Below, in pieces: positions 56,968 to 64,000 of a DNA stretch of 64,000 bases. Within the stretch, counting starts at the first letter, position 1; every line of letters begins with the position of its first letter. A program made the position numbers and the translations under genes. The notes under the pieces are model-generated. The model saw only the letters and a list, made by a program, of their open reading frames with translations, had not been told where the DNA came from and made no database searches. This stretch comes from Closterium sp. NIES-65 (lineage: Eukaryota > Streptophyta > Zygnematophyceae > Desmidiales > Closteriaceae): NCBI GenBank assembly GCA_948144175.1, contig CANXME010000897.1, positions 248,001 through 312,000 of the forward strand, in the 5' to 3' direction.

Positions 56968-58059
56968 TGTTAACGGAAGTGGAGTGTTGGCTCCGCCCTC
57001 ACTTGGGCAACGACGACGACTTAGTCGGATGTACGAGAGTAGCAACCAATTGTTCACAGTGTGATAGCTGCTCGACAGGCTTCGTCGAGCTGCAGGGGAC
57101 CGCTGTGGTGTTGTTGTCAACCAGGGAGCTCGGCAACTGCAACTGACTAGTCTGGGCGACGGGTGGGCCGTCGACTAGGAGGGGCAGTTTGACCGGGAGG
57201 TCGACGAAGCACTCCGTCAACCTGCAGCTCGACTGAGAGGTTGATGGAGCAGTCCGTCGACATGCAGTTTGACCAGGAGGTTGACGAAGCAGTTCGTCAA
57301 ACTGAGAAGTGAGCAGCGATCGAAGGGAGGAGCTCGACGACAACCGCTGATAGTTCCGGTCAACAGTTTGGGTCCGTCGACCAAGGGGTAGCTCGACAGG
57401 AGTTGTGGTCGACCAGAGGCACCTGGTGGTCGACCAGACGCACCTGGTGGTCGACCAGAGGCAGTGGCGGTCGACCGGAAGCACCTGGCGGTCGACCAGG
57501 GCGACCGGGTAACCTGCTCGACGAGTTTTGCGGAGGCACGCAAACGTCGTCGAGGTCGCGATGGCGAAGGCAACTTTGAGATGGCATCCCAAAGTCGATG
57601 TGGCTCGTGAGGCGCAGACAACAACCGACGGATGCCCAACGAGGCAAGTCAGGCCAATCGTCTGTGCGCACCTGCGAGCGTGCGCATTGCTGTGTTCTAC
57701 GGGGCAACGCTAGACAGTCCCTCTGCTGCAGCGTTGGCACGCCGTCAACCTGCTCTGTTGGCATGTCGCCTTCCCGCGGTGCTGACGCGGCTCCTCTACG
57801 TAACGCTGGCAGGCGGTTGACCAAGCTGTGCTGGCGGTCGACCAGGCTAGCTGCAGAGTTGCTAGGTGTCTGATGTAGTAATTCTTGTCATTCTGAACTT
57901 CATCAATTCTGGAATTTCAACTTTGCTAGTGAAACTCTTGCCAAGCTCTCCCGTGATTGTGCAAGCACGAAGAAACTAGGCAAAGCTACGATCACTCCTA
58001 GTAGTTCGTGCCAACCCCCCGTGGCCTAGCTCACTACCTTTGTCGAGTGAATCTCCGCA
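56968..58059 (+). repeat. 5' LTR of element H (about 1092 bp)
   Basis: It runs TGTTAACGGAAGTGG to GTGAATCTCCGCA and is unusually rich in GTCGAC and its decayed forms GTCAAC and GTTGAC. Confidence 0.88.
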
Positions 58060-61000
58060 TGGTACGGTGAGCGTGGATCGAACACGCAACCTTCAGATAG
58101 GAGCCGACTTTTGCACCTACTAAGTCGTTCATAGGCCAGCACCAGCGATAGTCACCACGGTCGACCCCGTAGCTGATGCGGGTGTATTGGACACCGTGGT
58201 GGCACGCTTGGCTGATGTGAGGAAGCGCCATGCGGATGGCGAGTACGGGACGATCCCCTTGCTGATCGTCGAGTTGGGCATTCGGTCGTAGTGGGCGACG
58301 GAACACCCTTCCCGTCCCACGTCTCCTCAAATGGTAAGAAACAAAGGTGGCATCGTCGACGAGGTCGATGGCGGTGCACGAGTCAGCGGCAGCGAAGGCA
58401 TGAAACAGAGAGGGGTGATCAAGGTCGACGGTGGCGTCGACAGGATTCACGCACGAGTGTAGCGGTCGACGGCGGCTACAGGCATGTCGTGTGCCGACGT
58501 TGATGGTCGACGTCGCTCTCCTCTACGAAACGGTGGAGGTCTTTCGGCGACAATGCATGTGACGGCGGGCGGGATTGCACCAGCGTATGGCTACTTCAAG
58601 TTCTCGCCGGTCCGGATCACCATCGCATCGCTGCAAGGTCGACGGGACCTCGTCATCTGGAGGGAGTCGATAGAACCTCAACTGGAGGTCGCCAAGCTGA
58701 AGGGCTTCGCCGACGGCACAGTGCCAATTCCGCCTGTGGGCGATGTCGAGCTGCGCGGGGAGTTTTGTGCGGCTCACTTGCTCACCTTCATGGTCATCTT
58801 GAGGTGCTGCTCGCCGGTGGTGCAGCTGACGCTCAGAAGCTGTAGAGAGCGACTGGATGCTGGTCACCAAGCATGACACTTCATCCTGTTGACGTACCAG
58901 GTCAGGGACGACCTGTACATCGGACAGGTGGAGGAGAAGATGACACATATTCGGATGGGCGAGCAGGAGTCGGCGACGGACTACTGCAACCGTGCTTGAC
59001 GGATCCTGGCTGAGATGCGGATGGCGGGCGCTGAATACTCGATGGCGTCCTACATCACCCACATCATCAAGGGCCTGTTGCGTGGCTTCAACTTCTTGAC
59101 GAAGACTCGATCACCAGCTACATCCTTCAAGACGACGCGATGCAGGAGGCCGAACAGCCCACGGTGCTCCTTCTGCAGGCAAATTACGTTGCACCGACGA
59201 AGCTGATTCAGCAAGAAGGGCAGCGCGGGAAGCTGGGCGGAGGTGGTAGCAGAGGTGGGCGGTCGACGAAGGACGTCGACGAGGAGAGGTCGACGCGCAG
59301 CAAGGGCCGTGGAGGTGGTGGTCGACGGCGGGAGTGCTGGATCTGCCACGACCTCGACCACCTTTCCTACGTATGCCCCGACCGCGACGACAGCGACGAG
59401 GACGACACCAAGGGAGGCCGTGGCTGGTCGACCAACCGTCGCCCCCGTCAAGATGCAAAGACGCGCAAGGAGAAGCAGACGTCGAAGAAGACGTCGTCGA
59501 CGAAGGACGTCGAGAGCTACAGCGGCAAGGGCCGAGGCGATGGGGAGGCGTCGTTTTCCGATGGTCGGCATGGTGGAGCCGACAGTCTCGCTTGCACCAG
59601 AGGCTGGCGAGAACTTCCAGCCGGTGGTGGCAGCTATGTAGGCCAACCCGATGGCGGTGCTACTCGACAGCAGGTGCTCCCACCACCTGATGGGGACAAA
59701 GGAGGTCTTCGTCGACATGACGCCGAACAATAGAATGAAGCACATGTGTGGATTCAACGGGGCGCTGCAGCCTGATGAGGGTGGGGGAACCGTCGCTCTA
59801 CAAGGGGAGGCCGGGAAGCAGGTCCCCATCCCCGACGAGCTCTACGTTTTGGGCGTACATGCGAACTTGCTGTCAGCTCTCAAGTGAAGGAGAGCGAAGT
59901 GCAGCTGTAGGGCGACGGCGACGAGATGCTACTTGTTGCCGCTACCAGAGAGGTGCTAAGTCGAGCATGCTACAACAGACGAGTCCTCTGCACCGACCTT
60001 TGCCCCTGCTCGACGCGGTCGCCATCGACCAAGGTGGTGCCTCGGATGCCGTGGAGGCGCTGGCTGTCGTGCACATTGTTTTGTGCGGGTCATTTTGGGT
60101 GGCTGCCAAGGATGGCAGCTCGTACTTTCTGCTGCTGAAGGATTGCCATACTCAATTCGTGTAGGCAATGCCAATCACTAAGAAGAGCGACTTGCTGCGG
60201 GAGTTCCAGAAGTGGCTGGTGCTGGTGGAACTGCAGACGAAGAAGCCGGTGTTGTCGCTTTGCTCAGACCGGGAAGGGGAGTTCCTCGGAAAGGATTTCA
60301 CCAACTTCGTCGACGGGAAGGGCATTGTCCATGACCTGACGTTCCCCTACACTTCGCAGCAGAATGGCATGGCTGAGTGGGAGATGCGCACGGTCGTCGA
60401 GTCCGTGCGGATGATGCTGCTGCACATGGGTGTGCAGCACCACTAGTGGCACCTCCTTCTTCGACAGGCTGCCTGGGTGCGCAAATGCTTGGAGAGCTAG
60501 TGAATCGCCGGCGCCATAGGGTGCAGCCCCACACCCGGACGGCTGGCGCCCTCCAGTGGCATCGCCGGCGGTCGACAAGGCACCAAGCTCGTCGACCGGA
60601 ACAGGAAGCCGTCGACGATAGGGGAGCACCAGACAGGGAAGCCGGTCGAATAGGAGGCAACAGCAGGGGTGCAGTCGACAGGGGAGCAACAGCCGGTTGA
60701 CAGGGGAGCTATCAAAGTCAGCAGCAGGCAAGCAGCCGATCGAAGGGTCGAAGCAGCTGGTCGACGACGATCATGTCAACGAGGAAGGGGGGCAGTCGGC
60801 GGGTGAGGAGTCCACTGACAGCGACGTGGTGGAGGTGCCGATTACGAAGCCTGAGCTACGGCGCACAGGTCGAGCTTGACGACCGCCGGAGCGGGTGAGC
60901 TTCCATGCCTGCCTACCGCCAGCTGCCTTCAAACGGTGTACGACGAGGTCGATGACAACCTAATGTACGACGACACCGAAGAGGATGAAGAACTGCCGGA

Positions 61001-62730
61001 CCTCGACCCCGACGTACATGCCGACCCCGAACACTACTAGGACAGTGCCACGATGACGGTGAAGGAGGCGCTGGCAAGCTGGAAGGGCGAGGCGGTGAAG
61101 ACCGTCATGGAAGAAGAGATCCGCAGCCTCATCGGCATGGGCACTAGGGAGCTGGTCGATCGACCACGGGCGGTGAACATCGTGAAGAACCGGTGAGTGT
61201 TGACGACCAAGTACCGCATCGACAACGCCGTCGAGTGCGAGAAGGCGAGGCTGGTCGTAAAGGGCTTCACGCAGGTGTACGGCGTCGACTACGACAAGAC
61301 ATACTCGCCGGTGAGCAGCTACGTCACGCTGAGGATCTTCCTGAGCATCGTCGTCGTTCTCGACCTCAACCTGATGCAGCTCGACATGAAGAACACTTTT
61401 CTGCAGGGCAAGCTCGACAGGGTGCTCTACGTGTACCACCGGACTACTTCGACGATGGGATCGGCTGGGTGTGTAAGCTGCTGAAGAGCCTCTACGGGCT
61501 GAAGCAGTCGCCGCTGCTGTGGTATAGGGCTCTCGACAGAGTACTGCTGGGCGCTGGCTGGAAGAATAGCCAGGTCTATGAGGCACTCCATTTCAAAGCC
61601 AGCGACGACGGAGTGACCTAGTGGGTGTTGGTCTACGTCGACGACCTGCTCACCGCCAGCAGCAGCACCGAGATGCTGAAGGAGCTACTGGAGGCCGCCT
61701 TCGAGCTGCGTAAGATCTCGCCGGTGGTGAAGTACCTTGGGCTAGAGATCGTGCGCGACAGGCCGGCCAGGAAGCTGTGGCTGCACCAGCAGGGCTACGC
61801 CGACAAGCTGCGCAGGCGAGTCCCGAAGACGCCGGTCTCGGTCGACGCCTACGCTGAGCTAACATTCGACGACGAGGAGGCGCATGAGCACGAGGAGGAG
61901 GAGTACCGACAGAAGGTCGGCTCGCTGCAATTCGCCGCGACGACGACGAGGCCGGACATCGCGTTCGCCTGTAGCAAGCTGGGGAGTGGCCTCACGGTGA
62001 GGAGGGACCAGCATTGGCGCGAGGTTGACCGCTGCTTCGCCTACCTCACTGACACCCGCAACACCCCTCTGGAGCTCGGCGGTGGACCAGAGTCACTGGA
62101 GCTAGTCGGCTACGTGGATGCCGACGACGTGGGCGACAAGCAAAACCGGAAAAGCACGGGAGGCTACGTGTTTGTCTACAGAGGGGCCGCTATCTCCTGG
62201 TCAAGCTCGCGCATCAAGTGCGCGACATTGTCGTCGACAGGGTCAGAGTACGTGGCGGCCACGAATGCACGCAAGGAGGGACAACGACTTCGTTTCCTCC
62301 TTGCAAGCAGCTCGACGCAGGGAATCCGACTGTCCTCCGTGTGGACAACAAGTCGGCAATCACGGTCACTGAGGGCTTGGGGTTGACGGGCAACCTTAAG
62401 CACATGGAGCAATGCTACGCCTAGCTGCAACACATGGTGAGGCGCGAGAAGTTCGTGCTGAAGTACATCCTGACCACCAAGCAGCGGGCAGACTTCCTGA
62501 CGAAGGCGCTGCATTTTCTAGCTTTCAACCGGTGCTCTGTCGCCATCGGCCAAGTTTGCCTTGACGACGTCGGCGACAGCGACGGTGAGGTGCAGCAGTA
62601 GGTGCCGTGACCTTTTGTACGGCTGGTGCGATGACGGCGTGCTGTGTGTGAGGTGCATGCCAAGGACGAGTTTTCTCCGTGGAGTACTGCCGTGTGGGCT
62701 GGAGGCCCAAGTGTGAGCGCGGCAGGGGAG

Positions 62731-63821
62731 TGTTAACGGGAGTGGAGTGTTGGCCCCGCCCTCGCTTAGGCAACGCTGAAGACTTGGTCGGATGTACGAG
62801 AGTAGCAGCCGACCATTCATAATGCGAGAGATGCTCGACACGTTTCGTCGAGCTGCAGGGGACCGCTGTGGTGTTCCTGTCGACCAGGGAGCTTGGCAAC
62901 TGCAACTGACTGGTCTGGGCGACGGGTGGGCCGTCGACCAGGAGGGGCAGTTCGACCGGGAGGTCGACGAAGCAGTCCGTCGACCTGCAGCTCAACCGAG
63001 AGGTCGACGGAGCAGTCCGTCGACCTGCATTTCGACCAGGAGGTCGACGAAGCAGTTCGTCGACCTGACTATTGAGCAGCGGTCGACGGGGGGAGCTCGA
63101 CAACAACCGCTGATAGTTCCGGTTGACAGAAGGGGTCCGTTGACCAAGGGGTAGCTTGACAGGAGCTGTGGCCGACCAGAGGCACCTGGTGGTCGACTAG
63201 AGGCACCTGGTGGTTGACCAAAGGCAGTGGTGGTCGGCCGGAAGCACCTGGTGGTTGACCAGGGCGACCGGGTAACCTGCTCGACGAGTTTTGCGGAGGC
63301 ACGCGAACGTCGTCGAGGTCGCGATGGCGAAGGCGACTTTGGGATGGTATCCCAAAGTCGATGTGGTTCGTCAGGCGCAGACAACACCCGACGGATGCCC
63401 AAGGAGGCAAGTCGGGCCAAACGTCTGCGCGCACTTGCGAGCGTGCACATTGCTGTGTTCTACGGGGCAACGCTAGACAGCCGCTCTGCTGCAGCGTTGG
63501 CTAGCCGTTAACCTGCTCAGTTGACAGGTCGCCTTTACGTGGTGCTGGCGCGGCTCCTCTACGCAACGCTGGCAGGAGATCGACCAAGCTGTGCTGGCGG
63601 TCGACTAGGCTAGCTGCAGAGTTGCTAGGTGTCTGATGTAGTCATCCTTGTGATTGTGGACTTGATCAATTCTGGAATTTAAACTTTGCTAGTGAAACTC
63701 TTTCCAACTTCTCCCGTGATTGTGCAAGCACTAGGGAACTAGGCAAAGCTATGATCATTCCTAGTAGTTCGTGCCAACCTCCGTAGTCTAGCTCAGTACC
63801 TTTGTCAAGTGAATCTCCGCA
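62731..63821 (+). repeat. 3' LTR of element H (about 1091 bp)
   Basis: It follows purine-rich GGCAGGGGAG, runs TGTTAACGGGAGTGG to GTGAATCTCCGCA, and has the same length as the 5' copy within one base. Confidence 0.88.
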
Positions 63822-64000
63822 TAAATACCCCCCCCCCTCCCTTCCCCTCGCCCCCTCCCTCTCTCCCACACCCCCCCCCCTCCCTTCCCCCCTCCTCCGT
63901 CTTCCCTCCGCTCTTCTCGTCATTTCGTTTTTCTCATACGCAGCTCATCGCATTATTGTTATGGCAGTTGCTACTTAAAGCTTTTCGTGGTTTCTTTAAA
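63822..64000. other. Flank right of element H
   Basis: An ATAAATAC motif at the LTR edge is followed by about 80 bp of C/CT-rich sequence and then mixed sequence with an ATG near 63961. This could be the start of a transcription unit running out of the window, but nothing confirms it. Confidence 0.3.

Larger units (their letters stand above)
56968..63821 (+). mobile_element. Copia LTR retrotransposon H, old, long LTRs
   Basis: It is bounded by LTRs 56968-58059 and 62731-63821 (about 1.09 kb each). Flanks TGAAT and TAAAT agree at four of five bases. Recognisable parts on the + strand: possible primer site TGGTACGGTGAGC at 58060, gag about 58500-59000, a classic zinc knuckle C-x2-C-x4-H-x4-C near 59334-59380 (CWICHDLDHLSYVC), protease near 59655 (LLDSRCSHHLMG), integrase about 59990-60450 (SQQNGMAE), RT about 61080-61760 (YVDDLLTAS near 61630), RNase H about 62100-62330 (RKSTGGYVFVYRGAAISW), and a polypurine tract before 62731. 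The LTRs differ at roughly one site in ten by eye, so the insertion is old. It is heavily broken, with many breaks, and belongs to a different lineage from A-E. Confidence 0.9.

Overview
The window reads as a GC-rich nuclear segment of a streptophyte green plant, most likely a charophyte alga of the Closterium/zygnematophyte kind. The clues are a spliced HUA1/ZFN-style CCCH zinc-finger gene with long Gln/Ala/Gly runs, initiator-tRNA-Met primer sites in Copia elements, a tRNA-derived SINE and a PIF/Harbinger-like MITE. The organism call is inference from style and cannot be proved without a search.

Layout. 1-1786: 3' part of a Copia element (A, + strand) whose 5' end lies outside the window. 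1787-3860: fossil of another LTR element (F, - strand: gag and primer site), carrying a 375-bp TRIM. 3861-11342: Copia element B (- strand). 11348-16321: host DNA with one long unrecognised open frame (13657-15639). 16322-23627: Copia D (+). 23898-30744: Copia E (+), itself hit by a MITE and a foldback element. 31563-41737: host CCCH zinc-finger gene on the - strand, nine or more exons, with minisatellites in nearly every intron. 43599-43855: SINE. 44231-45758: non-autonomous LTR element G. 45764-47893: lower-GC DNA. 47899-55352: Copia C (-). 55744-56868: solo LTR of a different Copia family. 56968-63821: old Copia element H (+) of that same family.

Insertion edges were settled by reading target-site duplications directly: B TGTTG, C CTTAC, D TCGTG, G GGTCG, TRIM TGCTG, solo LTR CTATA, SINE about 15 bp. 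B, C and D each have two identical very short LTRs (109-136 bp), so they are recent. E and H are older. A, B, C, D, E and G form one lineage by LTR sequence; each one with a visible 5' half has a long GC-rich tandem-repeat leader between primer site and gag. G keeps the LTRs, leader and 3' tail of this lineage but no pol-like sequence, so it probably depends on relatives such as B and C for movement.

Host content is small. The CCCH gene probably encodes an RNA-binding regulator with three C-x8/10-C-x5-C-x3-H fingers; two of the fingers are each split across exons of only 30-74 bp. Its last finger exon is present twice, the extra copy running into a stop, which suggests an alternative 3' end. 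No rRNA, CRISPR array or ordinary tRNA gene was seen.
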